From contig DASUSF010000467.1 in assembly GCA_036375275.1 (NCBI GenBank), positions 1 to 14,373 of the forward strand: 14,373 bases of DNA, given 5' to 3'. Made by a program: the position numbers and the translations under genes. The DNA comes from DASUSF01 sp036375275 (GTDB lineage: Bacteria > Pseudomonadota > Alphaproteobacteria > Geminicoccales > Geminicoccaceae). Under the pieces are notes generated by a model. It was not told the DNA's origin, did no database searches, and saw only the letters and a list, made by a program, of their open reading frames with translations. Shown here piece after piece: positions 1 through 6,563 of the stretch (the stretch's first letter is position 1; every line of letters begins with the position of its first letter).

Positions 1-232
1 CCTGGAACGCGCAGTAGAAGACGTGGGTCGCGTCGTCCAGATGACGGAGCCGCTCGATGGTCTGCCGGCGGTCCAGGAGATCGACCGTGATGAACTCGGC
101 GGCGGTCTCGAAGTCGGGGCGCCGCCGCGACAGGCCGACGACCCCCCAGCCGCCGGTCGCCTCGAGGTGGTGCAGCAGGTTGCGTCCGATCACTCCGAGC
201 CCGCCGACGATCACCGCCTTCCGATCCGCCAT
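1..232 (-). CDS. SDR/NAD-dependent epimerase-like protein, N-terminal part only
   Basis: The first 77 residues of a Rossmann-fold oxidoreductase; the rest lies outside the window. The protein begins MADRKAVIVGGLGVIGRN, which carries the glycine-rich NAD(P)-binding loop GGLGVIG at residues 10-16. A basic patch (LSRRRP, about residues 35-40) follows the second beta strand and would suit NADP(H). An acidic residue ends the third strand (ITVDLLD), and HVFYCAF near residue 70 is at the fourth-strand position. This layout fits extended or atypical SDRs; the HVFYCAF stretch recalls the progesterone 5-beta-reductase-like (PRISE) group, but that is recollection, not a search. The ATG has an AGAAGGA ribosome binding site about 8 nt upstream and a candidate promoter at 265-293. 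The substrate cannot be told from this part. It lies downstream of the receiver-like gene on the same strand, but a hairpin separates them. Confidence 0.85.
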   Translation of the reverse strand, partial: MADRKAVIVGGLGVIGRNLLHHLEATGGWGVVGLSRRRPDFETAAEFITVDLLDRRQTIERLRHLDDATHVFYCAFQ

Positions 233-264
233 CCCGGGATCCTTCTGCGCCCGCCCCGTCAGCG

Positions 265-293
265 GTTGTCGCGAAGCCGGACCGGGAAGTCAA
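265..293 (-). promoter_or_regulatory. Candidate sigma70-type promoter for the SDR gene
   Basis: Read on the minus strand, TTGACT (293-288) and GACAAC (270-265) are separated by exactly 17 nt. The -35 matches the consensus at 5 of 6 positions and the -10 at 3 of 6. Transcription would begin near 258, giving a leader of about 26 nt that contains the AGAAGGA ribosome binding site before the ATG at 232. The weak -10 is common in GC-rich genomes and keeps this a candidate. Confidence 0.4.
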
Positions 294-389
294 AGTCGCT
301 TCCTCGGTGCGCGAGGACCGGAGACCCGCGCCCCACGGTCCGCCGCCGGCCCGCGGGTCGGAACGACGGCCGCCCGCTGCGTCGCGCCA

Positions 390-416
390 CGGGCCGGGCG
401 ACCACCGCCCGGCCCG
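390..416 (-). terminator. GC-rich hairpin, probable terminator after the receiver-like gene
   Basis: Positions 390-400 and 406-416 are perfect inverted copies (11 bp, all G/C pairs; core arm GGGCCGGGCG) around a 5-nt loop ACCAC. It begins 12 nt after the stop codon of the minus-strand gene at 429. No T tract follows on the minus strand, so it is not a classic intrinsic terminator. A stem this strong at a 3' end is likely to stop transcription or protect the mRNA end, and it separates the gene from the SDR gene's own candidate promoter. Confidence 0.5.
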
Positions 417-428
417 CAGAGGCGGACC

Positions 429-1004
429 TCAGTCGTCGCCGCCGCCGAGCAGACCACCGCCGAGATGGGCCGGCCGCCCACGTCCGACCCGGCGCTTGCC
501 CGCCTGCGGCGGCCAGCGGCCGGCGACCTCGTGCCCCTCGTCGTTCGCGGCCGGCCGGGGCGGGCGCGGGGCCCGCCCGCCGCCCTGCCAGGGCTCGCGG
601 AACGGACGCTGGTCCGGCTTCGCCGCCCGCTCGGACGGCTGACGCTTCGGGCGCGGGGTCAGATGCCCGACGTCCTCGTCGTTGTTGAGGTCGAGCACCG
701 GGACCGCCGCGATGTCCGCGATGTGGCGCCGGCAGGCTTCGACCGCCAGGCGATCGTCCGGGTTCACGTCGAGCAGCACGGTGTCGAAGCGCTCGCGGCC
801 GAGCCGCCACAAACTGTTGGCGAGGCCGCGCACCTCGACCAGCTCGATCGGCGCCATCACCTGCGCGATGGTCCGGACGACCCACGGCAGCTCCCCGCTC
901 CGGTCGCGGATCAGGAGGAGGCGCAGCGGCTGGTCCGGCGAGCGCGGCACGCTCCGGTTGCGGTCGCTGGACAGGCTGAGGTGGCGCAGCGCGGCGGATG
1001 ACAC
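429..1004 (-). CDS. Receiver-like (response-regulator-fold) protein with disordered basic tail
   Basis: 191 residues, starting at GTG with a GGGAGA ribosome binding site about 8 nt upstream. Residues 27-115 have the alternating strand/helix pattern of a CheY-like receiver domain: LRLLLIRD (strand 1, Asp34), DTVLLDVNPDD (strand 3, Asp79 in the phospho-acceptor position) and VPVLDLN (strand 4). The family's usual Ser/Thr after strand 4 is Asp here and no conserved Lys follows, so phosphorylation chemistry is doubtful. Residues 117-191 are a Pro/Arg/Gly-rich stretch, apparently unstructured, ending in a glycine-rich run and two Asp. No DNA-binding or enzymatic output domain is present. It could be a phosphorylation-independent binding or adaptor protein. 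The receiver call is fold recognition by eye; the coding call is stronger than the function. Confidence 0.7.
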   Translation of the reverse strand: MSSAALRHLSLSSDRNRSVPRSPDQPLRLLLIRDRSGELPWVVRTIAQVMAPIELVEVRGLANSLWRLGRERFDTVLLDVNPDDRLAVEACRRHIADIAAVPVLDLNNDEDVGHLTPRPKRQPSERAAKPDQRPFREPWQGGGRAPRPPRPAANDEGHEVAGRWPPQAGKRRVGRGRPAHLGGGLLGGGDD

Positions 1005-1064
1005 GGTCGATCTCTCCCAGCGATGGTCGGGGGCTGTGTCCGGTGGGTGGGTGTCACTGCGGGA

Positions 1065-1092
1065 ACTGTATCAGGTCGACGGCCGCGTTCAA
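1065..1092 (-). promoter_or_regulatory. Candidate promoter for the receiver-like gene
   Basis: On the minus strand TTGAAC (1092-1087) and TACAGT (1070-1065) are spaced by 16 nt, each matching the sigma70 consensus at 4 of 6 positions. The predicted start near 1058 leaves a leader of about 54 nt before the GTG at 1004. It sits in the 257-nt divergent intergenic region (1005-1261), whose 1090-1135 part is clearly richer in A/T than its surroundings. I saw no equally good promoter pointing right towards the TPR gene. Confidence 0.35.
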
Positions 1093-1261
1093 CCTATAGT
1101 TTTGCTCTGCGGCATGATCTTTTGCCTCTGGTTAAGCGCGGCTCGTGCCTGGTCGATCAGCGGCGGCACGCATCGTGGTTAACGTGCCGGGCCTTCTCCG
1201 GCATCCTCGCCACCTAAGACGCGCGGACCGGCCGCCCCGGCGCGCGGTCGGGGGACGGAGC

Positions 1262-2110
1262 GTGCGGGCGTCGAGACGGATCGGGGGACGAGAACGGGCG
1301 GCGCCGCGGCGTGCGCCTCCGGCGGATCTGGTCGAGGCTCAGAAGCGTGCCGCGTCCGGAGGCGCGGCGGAAGCGCTCGCCGACCTCGACCGGCTTCTGA
1401 CCCGCTATCCGGGCGACGCCCGCGTGTGGCACCTCAAGGGGGCGGTGCTGCTCGCTCAGGGAGCCGTCGGCGCGGCGGGCGAAGCTCTGGAGCGCGCCCG
1501 TGCGCTCGCGCCGGACGATCCGGCGATCCTGAGCAACCTCGCGATCGCCTGCCATCGCGAGGGCAAGGGGCAGCGCGCGCTCCGGCACCTCGAGGACGCG
1601 GTCCGGCATGCCCCCGACGCGGCACCGATCCGCTTCAACCTCGGCCGACTCGCGCTCGAGCTGGGGCGGGCCGCGGAGGCGCGGCGAGCGCTCCAGGCGA
1701 CGCTCGAGCTCGAGCCCGGGCACCTGAAGGCCCGGCTCGAGCTGGCCCGCCTCGTGCTCGACCAGGACGGGCCGGCGGCCGCGCGAAGCATCCTGGAGCC
1801 GGTCCACGCATCGGCGGCCGCCGCTCCCGCCATGGCCAGGGTGGCGCGGGCCGAGGGCCGGCCGGACGAAGCCTGCCGCCACCTCGAGGCGGCGCTCCGG
1901 GCCGACCCACGGAACGTACCGCTCCGGCTCGACCTCGGGTTCTGCCTGCAGGAGGCGGGACGGTTCGACGATGCGCTTGATCTCTACCGGCGTCTGCTGA
2001 CGGAGGAGCAAAGCCTCTATCCTCTGGTCGAACGCCAGCTGACCGGTGCGAGCGCAGGGCGGCTCTGGCTCGACCGGAAGGACCTGGAGCGGGCGCTGGG
2101 CCTCGCCTGA
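1262..2110 (+). CDS. Tetratricopeptide-repeat protein
   Basis: 282 residues from a GTG at 1262. I prefer this start because a GGGGACGGAG ribosome-binding stretch sits directly in front; an earlier in-frame GTG at 1145 would add 39 Arg-rich residues with no clear site. After about 20 basic residues the protein is a solenoid of 34-residue helical pairs with TPR landmarks: A..LDRLL..YPGDARVWHLKG, LERARALAPDDPAILSNLA, LEDAVRHAPDAAPIRFNLGR, LQATLELEPGHLKARLELAR, LEAALRADPRNVPLRLDLG and a final pair near AGRFDDALDLYRRLL. That makes roughly six to seven repeats. The C-terminal tail LWLDRKDLERALGLA is not a TPR. No signal peptide or membrane segment is evident, so it is probably cytoplasmic. TPR arrays bind partner proteins; the partner is unknown. 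It is convergent with the next gene, 3 nt between stops. Confidence 0.85.
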   Translation: MRASRRIGGRERAAPRRAPPADLVEAQKRAASGGAAEALADLDRLLTRYPGDARVWHLKGAVLLAQGAVGAAGEALERARALAPDDPAILSNLAIACHREGKGQRALRHLEDAVRHAPDAAPIRFNLGRLALELGRAAEARRALQATLELEPGHLKARLELARLVLDQDGPAAARSILEPVHASAAAAPAMARVARAEGRPDEACRHLEAALRADPRNVPLRLDLGFCLQEAGRFDDALDLYRRLLTEEQSLYPLVERQLTGASAGRLWLDRKDLERALGLA

Positions 2111-2113
2111 GAG

Positions 2114-2815
2114 TCAGCCGCGCGGCGCCCGCCAGCGCTTCCGGTAGGCACCGGGCCCGGCGGCGACCGCGTCCTTGACCTCGATGAAGCGGGCGGCGGC
2201 GGCGCCCGCGAGCGGCTCGAAGACCAGCTCCAGCTGCTCCCGCCGCACCGGAAAGCATTGCGCGACCGGCGTGCCGGCGGGGAGCACGCCCGCGAAGTCG
2301 GGAACGCGCCACCGGGCCGGAAAATGGATCAGCCCGTCGCCATACAGGTCGGCATCGACCAGCCCGGTCAACGTCTCGAAGGGCAGGTCCACCCGGTTCA
2401 CCGGATGGGTGGCGAGCAGCGACCAGCCGGGCTCGAGCTCGATGGTCCAGAAGCCGTTGAACTTCATGAACATCCGGCCGGGTGCGTGCAGCGGCGAACC
2501 CGACGCCTGCTCGGGGTGATGGAAGCTGATCGGGGACCGGCTGATGCGCCCGAGCCTGGTGGGCGGAAGGTTCCACTCCCACGAGAAGGTGCCCTTCTCG
2601 ACCCGGAGGTCGCAGGCGAGCGGCACCAGGAAGCCGGTCTGCATGGCGTCGAGGAACGGCGGACAGTGCTTGACCGTCCGGACGTCTGCATCCAGGAGAT
2701 CGACCCGCGCGGTGGTGGGCATGGTGCGCAGCCACTCCGGCAGGCCGTCGCGCGCCGGCATCGGTCGCGGCAGGACGCCTTCGAGTTCGGGCGGGCAGCG
2801 GAAGGTGATGCGCAT
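2114..2815 (-). CDS. Uncharacterised protein resembling the DUF6065 family
   Basis: 233 residues. The ATG at 2815 is chosen because GAGAGG lies about 6 nt upstream; the frame stays open for another 31 Arg-rich residues, which look like non-coding sequence. The protein begins MRITFRCPPELEG. Its landmarks are LPEWLRTMP (about 24-32), VKHCPPFLDAMQTGFLVPLACDLRV (47-71), SFHHPEQA (97-104), KFNGFWTIELEPGWSLLATHPVNR (117-140) and LIHFPARW. I recall a similar pattern (Pro-rich start, EWY/EWL, VKxCxPFLDAxxxGY, HPxEQ) in the DUF6065 family, which includes phage proteins of unknown function. That assignment is from memory. No catalytic motif, signal peptide or membrane segment is visible. A weak promoter candidate (TTCATC, 17 nt, TACGAT, minus strand, 2887-2859) lies in front. 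Function unknown. Confidence 0.8.
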   Translation of the reverse strand: MRITFRCPPELEGVLPRPMPARDGLPEWLRTMPTTARVDLLDADVRTVKHCPPFLDAMQTGFLVPLACDLRVEKGTFSWEWNLPPTRLGRISRSPISFHHPEQASGSPLHAPGRMFMKFNGFWTIELEPGWSLLATHPVNRVDLPFETLTGLVDADLYGDGLIHFPARWRVPDFAGVLPAGTPVAQCFPVRREQLELVFEPLAGAAAARFIEVKDAVAAGPGAYRKRWRAPRG

Positions 2816-2921
2816 GCGCCCTCTCTGCCGGCGCGACCGGGTGGGACGAGACACAGCGATCGTAGTTCGCGAGCCCGCCCGGATGAAGACGGCCGGTACG
2901 CCGATCATCTCCGCCCCGGGC

Positions 2922-2959
2922 CTTCAAGGTGCGCCACATGCTTCAAGGTGCGCTCCATG
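2922..2959. repeat. Tandem pair of 19-bp direct repeats
   Basis: CTTCAAGGTGCGCCACATG (2922-2940) is followed at once by CTTCAAGGTGCGCTCCATG (2941-2959); 17 of 19 positions agree and there is no gap. The pair lies in the 253-nt gap between the DUF6065-like gene and tRNA-Met, about 110-145 nt upstream of that gene's ATG. Two adjacent near-identical copies could be a regulator binding site or a chance slippage duplication; nothing else in the window repeats the unit as far as I can see. Confidence 0.75.
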
Positions 2960-3068
2960 GATGCGTCAGGGCTGCTCGCGCCGGCGCGAGCGGGAGGTGG
3001 GCGACGAGCCGAGCGCCTCGCCGACGGAACGGAAGGCTGTATAGGCTTGCGAATTTCGAGGAGTTACG

Positions 3069-3144
3069 TGGTAGCGGAGGAGGGACTCGAACCCCCGACC
3101 CATGGATTATGATTCCACTGCTCTACCAGCTGAGCTACTCCGCC
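3069..3144 (-). tRNA. tRNA-Met(CAU), elongator type
   Basis: 76 nt including an encoded CCA. The acceptor stem GGCGGAG pairs with CTCCGCT (one G-U at the first pair), with discriminator A. The D arm is GCTC/GAGC with an 8-nt loop containing GG. The anticodon stem GTGGA/TCCAT closes the loop ATCATAA, with anticodon CAU at 3111-3109. The T arm is GGGGG/CCCTC around TTCGAGT. It lacks the three G-C pairs of initiator tRNA at the base of the anticodon stem, and the first acceptor position is paired, so it is not initiator. A CAU anticodon can also be tRNA-Ile2 (lysidine), but the sequence around AATCATAATCC matches what I remember of alphaproteobacterial elongator tRNA-Met. Confidence 0.95.
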
Positions 3145-3154
3145 ACGCGGCCTG

Positions 3155-3184
3155 GAGATAAGCCTCGACCCCGGTCACCGTCAA
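3155..3184 (-). promoter_or_regulatory. Promoter of tRNA-Met
   Basis: On the minus strand TTGACG (3184-3179, 5 of 6 to consensus) and TATCTC (3160-3155) are spaced by 18 nt. A start near 3148 would leave only a few leader nucleotides before the mature tRNA 5' end at 3144, as is usual for tRNA units. A 12-nt direct repeat (plus strand AGCCTCGACCCC at 3161-3172 and GGCTTCGACCCC at 3185-3196, 10 of 12 identical) flanks the -35 box with a 24-nt period. Confidence 0.55.
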
Positions 3185-3313
3185 GGCTTCGACCCCTTCC
3201 AGGAGCATCCCGGCGCCTCGAGGGGGCGGGCCGGTGGCAAGGCACAGGAAGCTGGAATCCCGCCGATACGGGCGACGGAGCCGTCCGACGCGCGGGCGAA
3301 GACCCGCCCCGGG

Positions 3314-3664
3314 TCAAGCCGCCTCGCGATGGAAGCCCGGGCGGCGGATGGCTGAGCCGGGCGGGGCCGGTGCGACGGCCGCCGGCTCCTCCCCGACCAG
3401 CGGTCGGTGCGCCTTCTCGCGCAGGTCCCGGTATCCCTCTCGGGACATCTCCAGCGGCAGCTGGTCGGCCGCTCCATGCGGCGCCGCCCGAAGCTGCCGG
3501 GCCAGCGTGCCCGCGGCCGCGAACACCGACCCGCTGATCGCGAGGGCGGTGCCGAGCAGCGCAAAGGTTGCGGAACCGTCGCCGAGGCCGCCGCCCTGAG
3601 CGAGAAAAGCGCAGCCGAAGGCCAGACTTGCGCTTAGGATGACGACGATTCCCAGACTGCGCAT
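3314..3664 (-). CDS. Small two-helix membrane protein of unknown function
   Basis: 116 residues from an ATG preceded by GGAG about 8 nt upstream. Residues 3-23 and about 32-55 are two hydrophobic segments separated by a short glycine-rich loop (QGGGLGDGS). The remaining half is hydrophilic and Pro/Ala/Arg-rich, containing LPLEMSREGYRDLREKAHRPLVGEEP. By the positive-inside rule, the Arg-rich residues after helix 2 suggest that the tail is cytoplasmic, with a hairpin topology. The stretch LAFGC near residue 18 is not a good lipobox because Phe is at -2. I do not recognise the family. It lies 169 nt upstream of tRNA-Met on the same strand and is divergent from the glycosyltransferase. Confidence 0.7.
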   Translation of the reverse strand: MRSLGIVVILSASLAFGCAFLAQGGGLGDGSATFALLGTALAISGSVFAAAGTLARQLRAAPHGAADQLPLEMSREGYRDLREKAHRPLVGEEPAAVAPAPPGSAIRRPGFHREAA

Positions 3665-3790
3665 TCGACGAGCTCCATTCGTATCCGGTTCGTCTACGCG
3701 GCAAAGATTACGTCGCCGTTAGCGGATGATCGGGCCCCGATGCGGGCATCGCCGGACCGGTCCTCCCTGAGCCGAGGCGCAGCGAAGGTC

Positions 3791-4906
3791 ATGGCCGAGC
3801 CATCTCCGCACCTCGTCCATCTGTTTCCGACCTTCGGTGTCGGCGATGTCCAGCTGCGCACCGCCCGATTGATCGATGCGCTCGGGACCCGCTGCCGGCA
3901 CACCATCGTCGCCCTGGACCGCTGCTTCGATGCGCGGGCCCTGATCAGGGCCGACCTGGACGTGGGCGTGATCGGCCCGCCACCGGGTCCTGGCCGCTCC
4001 CTGGAGCTGCGTCGCCTGCTGAAGCTGCTCGAGCCCGATCTTCTGCTCGCCTGCGGGCGGAGCGGCGCGTTCGACTGCGCGCCCGGCCTGCTGCGCCGCA
4101 GCGCGCCGCTCATCCTGCTGACCGAGGGAACGGGCGACGGCCCGAGCCGGACGCTCGCGGGGCCACTCGTCCGCCGGCTTCTCCGCCCGCAGGCGGTGGT
4201 GACCTCGAGCGAGCGGCTCAGGGCCGAGCTGCAGGCTGGCGGCGACGCGACCCGCGTCGAGCTGGTCCCGCACGGCGTGGGGATCGAGCCACGCCCGGCC
4301 GGCCGGAGGATCCCGGGTCTCCAGCGGGGCCCGGGCGAGGTCGCGATCGGGGCGTTGATACCGCCTCAGGGACGCCATCTCCTCGGGCAGATGCTGCAGG
4401 CCTTCCGGGAAGCGCCGAATCACGAGGTGGCGCACCTGGTCCTGTTCGGCGGCGGTCCCGAGCGCTCCGCCCTCGCGCACGAGGCCGAGCGGCTGGAGGT
4501 CGGGGAGCGGGTCCTGTTCCCGGGCTCGATCGACGATCCCGCCGCGGTCTTTCCTGAGCTCGACCTGTTCGCCCTCGCGCCCGGCCGGGAGCCGCACGCC
4601 CTCCTGACCCTCGAGGCGATGGCCGCAGGCCTGCCGCTGATCGGGATCGGCGGTCCGGAGCTCCGGGAGCGACTTGCGCCGGCGAACCGCGAGTTCCTGG
4701 TCGAGCCGGGGCAGCTGCCGGCACTGACGGCGAGGCTCGACGCGCTGCTTCGGAGCACCCAGCTCCGCCGCCAGCTCGGCCGCGCCAACCGCGACCGGGC
4801 GCGCGATTTTCCGCTCGCCGCCATGGTCGGCGCATTCGACGTCCTGATCGACCGCCTGCTCCACCAGCCGGACCCCCGTGCGGTGGTACCGGATGAGGCT
4901 GGATGA
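3791..4906 (+). CDS. GT4-like (GT-B fold) glycosyltransferase with altered phosphate-binding pair
   Basis: 371 residues from the ATG at 3791, 2 nt after GAAGG; an upstream ATG at 3740 would add 17 Arg/Ser-rich residues and is less likely. The N-terminal domain has the donor-type loop region LFPTFGVGDVQLRTARLIDALG (11-32). VVTSSERLRAEL (136-147) and VELVPHGVG (156-164) form the usual crossover before the C-terminal domain. The C-terminal domain carries LVLFGGGPERSAL, VLFPGSIDDPAAVF and the GT4 E-x7-E signature at Glu267/Glu275 (EPHALLTLEAMAAGLP). The family normally has G-R-L-x-x-x-K-G, whose Arg and Lys hold the nucleotide-sugar phosphates; here it is GALIPPQG (187-194), so both are lost. It probably acts at the inner face of the membrane on lipid- or surface-glycan precursors, but reduced or different chemistry is possible. 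It stands alone, divergent from the small membrane protein. Confidence 0.85.
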   Translation: MAEPSPHLVHLFPTFGVGDVQLRTARLIDALGTRCRHTIVALDRCFDARALIRADLDVGVIGPPPGPGRSLELRRLLKLLEPDLLLACGRSGAFDCAPGLLRRSAPLILLTEGTGDGPSRTLAGPLVRRLLRPQAVVTSSERLRAELQAGGDATRVELVPHGVGIEPRPAGRRIPGLQRGPGEVAIGALIPPQGRHLLGQMLQAFREAPNHEVAHLVLFGGGPERSALAHEAERLEVGERVLFPGSIDDPAAVFPELDLFALAPGREPHALLTLEAMAAGLPLIGIGGPELRERLAPANREFLVEPGQLPALTARLDALLRSTQLRRQLGRANRDRARDFPLAAMVGAFDVLIDRLLHQPDPRAVVPDEAG

Positions 4907-4936
4907 GCCCGGGGCAGGGCCTGACCGGGATCGCGC

Positions 4937-4988
4937 GCTGCACGACGTGGCTTGAAGCCGCCTGCAACCTCTGGCTAAGTCGTGCAGC
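4937..4988. repeat. Perfect 10-bp inverted repeat bracketing a possible promoter
   Basis: GCTGCACGAC (4937-4946) and GTCGTGCAGC (4979-4988) are perfect inverted copies with a 32-nt interval; the arm centres are 42 bp apart. Within the interval TTGAAG (4952-4957) and CTAAGT (4975-4980) are 17 nt apart and could be a weak -35/-10 for the amidase gene, and GGCTTGAAGCC (4949-4959) is itself a small palindrome. It lies 30 nt after the glycosyltransferase stop and 115 nt before the amidase ATG. It may be a paired operator or a stem-loop ending the upstream transcript; no T run follows. Confidence 0.5.
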
Positions 4989-5103
4989 ACTCGCCTGCCC
5001 ATGAACCGGAGCGCCCCATGCCGGCAACCCTCCGCATTCGCGCGACCCGCGGCACGCCGGTAGAGCCGGGCGCCGCCGCCGGTCGATGCGGGACCGGGCG
5101 CGC

Positions 5104-6522
5104 ATGAGCAGCGATCCCGCCCGTCTGGACGCCATCGAGCTCCTCCGCCTCTACCGGGCGAAGCAGCTGTCTCCGGTCGAAGCGGTCCAGGCCGCGCTGG
5201 ACCGGATCAGGCGCTTCGACACCGCCGTGGCAGCATTCAGCTTGGTCGACGAGACGCAGGCGCTGGGCGATGCGCGCGCTTCCGAGGCCCGCTGGCAGCG
5301 CGGCGAGCCTCAGGGCGTCCTCGACGGCGTCCCGGCCACGATCAAGGATCTCGTGCTGACCCGGGGCTGGCCGACCCTCCGCGGCAGCCAGGTCATCGAT
5401 GCCGACGGGCCCTGGGACGAGGATGCGCCGGCGACCGCCCGGCTGCGCGAGGCCGGCGCGGTGCTGCTCGGCAAGACCACGACCCCGGAGTTCGGCTGGA
5501 AGGCGGTGACCGACTGCGCGCTGACCGGGGTGACCCGCAATCCCTGGGGATTGGACCGGACGCCCGGGGGCTCGTCCGGAGGCGCCGCCGCAGCCTGCGC
5601 GCTCGGCATGGGCGCGCTCCACGTCGGCTCGGACGGCGGCGGCTCGATCCGGATTCCCGCCGGGTTCACCGGCATCTACGGGCTGAAGCCCAGCTTTGGC
5701 CGCGTGCCGGCCGCGCCGGCGAGCCCCTTCGGAACGGTCGCGCACCTCGGGCCGATGACCCGGAGCGTCACCGACGCCGCCCTGATGCTGAACGTGCTCG
5801 CGCGCCCCGATCCGCGCGACTGGCTCGCCCTGCCCTACGACGCCCGCGACTACACCGCCGGGCTCGAGGACGGCCTCGCCGGGCTCAAGGTCGCGTTCAG
5901 TCCGACCCTCGGCTTCGCCGAGGTCGACCCCGAGGTCGCGGCCCTGGTGGAGGCCGCCGCGCGGACCTTCGCCGAGCTCGGCTGCACGGTCGACGTCGTC
6001 GATCCGGAGATCGGCAACCCGCGCGAGATCTTCCGTCTCCATTGGTATGCCGGCGCCGCCAACCTGCTCCGGCGGTTCACCGACGAGCAGCGCGGGATGA
6101 TCGATCCGGGACTCCGGGGGATCGCCGAAGAGGGCCGGAGGATCCCGCTCATCGACTACCTCGCCGCGACCGACGCGCGTGCCGCGCTCGGTCAGCGGAT
6201 GCGGCTCTTCCACGAGCACTACGACCTGCTGCTCACCCCGACGCTCCCGATCACGGCCTTCACCGCCGGTCAGGAGATGCCGGACGGCCACCCCGGCAGC
6301 CGCTGGTTCGACTGGGCGCCGTTCTCCAATCCGTTCAACCTGACCCAGCAGCCGGCCGCCTCGGTGCCGTGCGGCCTGACCTCGGAGGGGCTGCCGGTCG
6401 GACTGCAGATCGTCGGGCCCATGCATGCCGACGCCCTGGTCCTGCGCGCCTCCCGCGCGTTCGAGAGGGCCCGGCCCTGGTCGTTGCCGGACACGCCGCG
6501 GGATCACCCGAAGCCGAGCTGA
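5104..6522 (+). CDS. Amidase-signature family hydrolase (first copy)
   Basis: 472 residues, a usual length for the family. It should hydrolyse a C-N bond of an amide, using the Ser-cisSer-Lys triad. Counting from the ATG at 5104, the triad is Lys81 (in ATIKDLV), cis-Ser157 (TPGGSSGG) and nucleophile Ser181 (SDGGGSIRIPA). The spacings, 76 and 24 residues, match those I know for fatty acid amide hydrolase. The N-terminus DAIELLRLYRAKQLSPVEAVQAALDRI and the C-terminal LPVGLQIVGPMHADALVL are typical. The protein appears cytoplasmic. An in-frame ATG at 5086 would add six residues; neither start has a strong ribosome binding site. No gatB or gatC is adjacent, so it is not the tRNA amidotransferase subunit. 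The MaoC-like gene follows after 41 nt, suggesting one operon. The substrate is unknown. Confidence 0.93.
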   Translation: MSSDPARLDAIELLRLYRAKQLSPVEAVQAALDRIRRFDTAVAAFSLVDETQALGDARASEARWQRGEPQGVLDGVPATIKDLVLTRGWPTLRGSQVIDADGPWDEDAPATARLREAGAVLLGKTTTPEFGWKAVTDCALTGVTRNPWGLDRTPGGSSGGAAAACALGMGALHVGSDGGGSIRIPAGFTGIYGLKPSFGRVPAAPASPFGTVAHLGPMTRSVTDAALMLNVLARPDPRDWLALPYDARDYTAGLEDGLAGLKVAFSPTLGFAEVDPEVAALVEAAARTFAELGCTVDVVDPEIGNPREIFRLHWYAGAANLLRRFTDEQRGMIDPGLRGIAEEGRRIPLIDYLAATDARAALGQRMRLFHEHYDLLLTPTLPITAFTAGQEMPDGHPGSRWFDWAPFSNPFNLTQQPAASVPCGLTSEGLPVGLQIVGPMHADALVLRASRAFERARPWSLPDTPRDHPKPS

Positions 6523-6563
6523 GTGCCCGGGCCGCGACGACGGTCGGCAGGTGGAGGAAGCCG

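Noticed and set aside
1214..2011. 265-codon minus-strand frame opposite the TPR gene
   Set aside because: No recognisable motif, while the plus strand shows regular TPR repeats with the expected spacing.
2258..3112. 284-codon plus-strand frame reaching into the tRNA
   Set aside because: It is antisense to the DUF6065-like gene and runs into the tRNA-Met gene, so it cannot be a normal coding sequence.
3069..3144. Possible integration site at the tRNA 3' end
   Set aside because: No integrase gene, no second copy of the tRNA end and no mobile genes are visible in the window.
3314..3664. Lipoprotein signal in the small membrane protein (LAFGC)
   Set aside because: Phe at the -2 position does not fit a lipobox, and a second hydrophobic segment follows; a two-helix membrane hairpin is simpler.
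4975..6507. 510-codon minus-strand frame opposite the first amidase
   Set aside because: Low-complexity translation rich in Gly, Arg and Glu; the opposite strand encodes a complete amidase triad.
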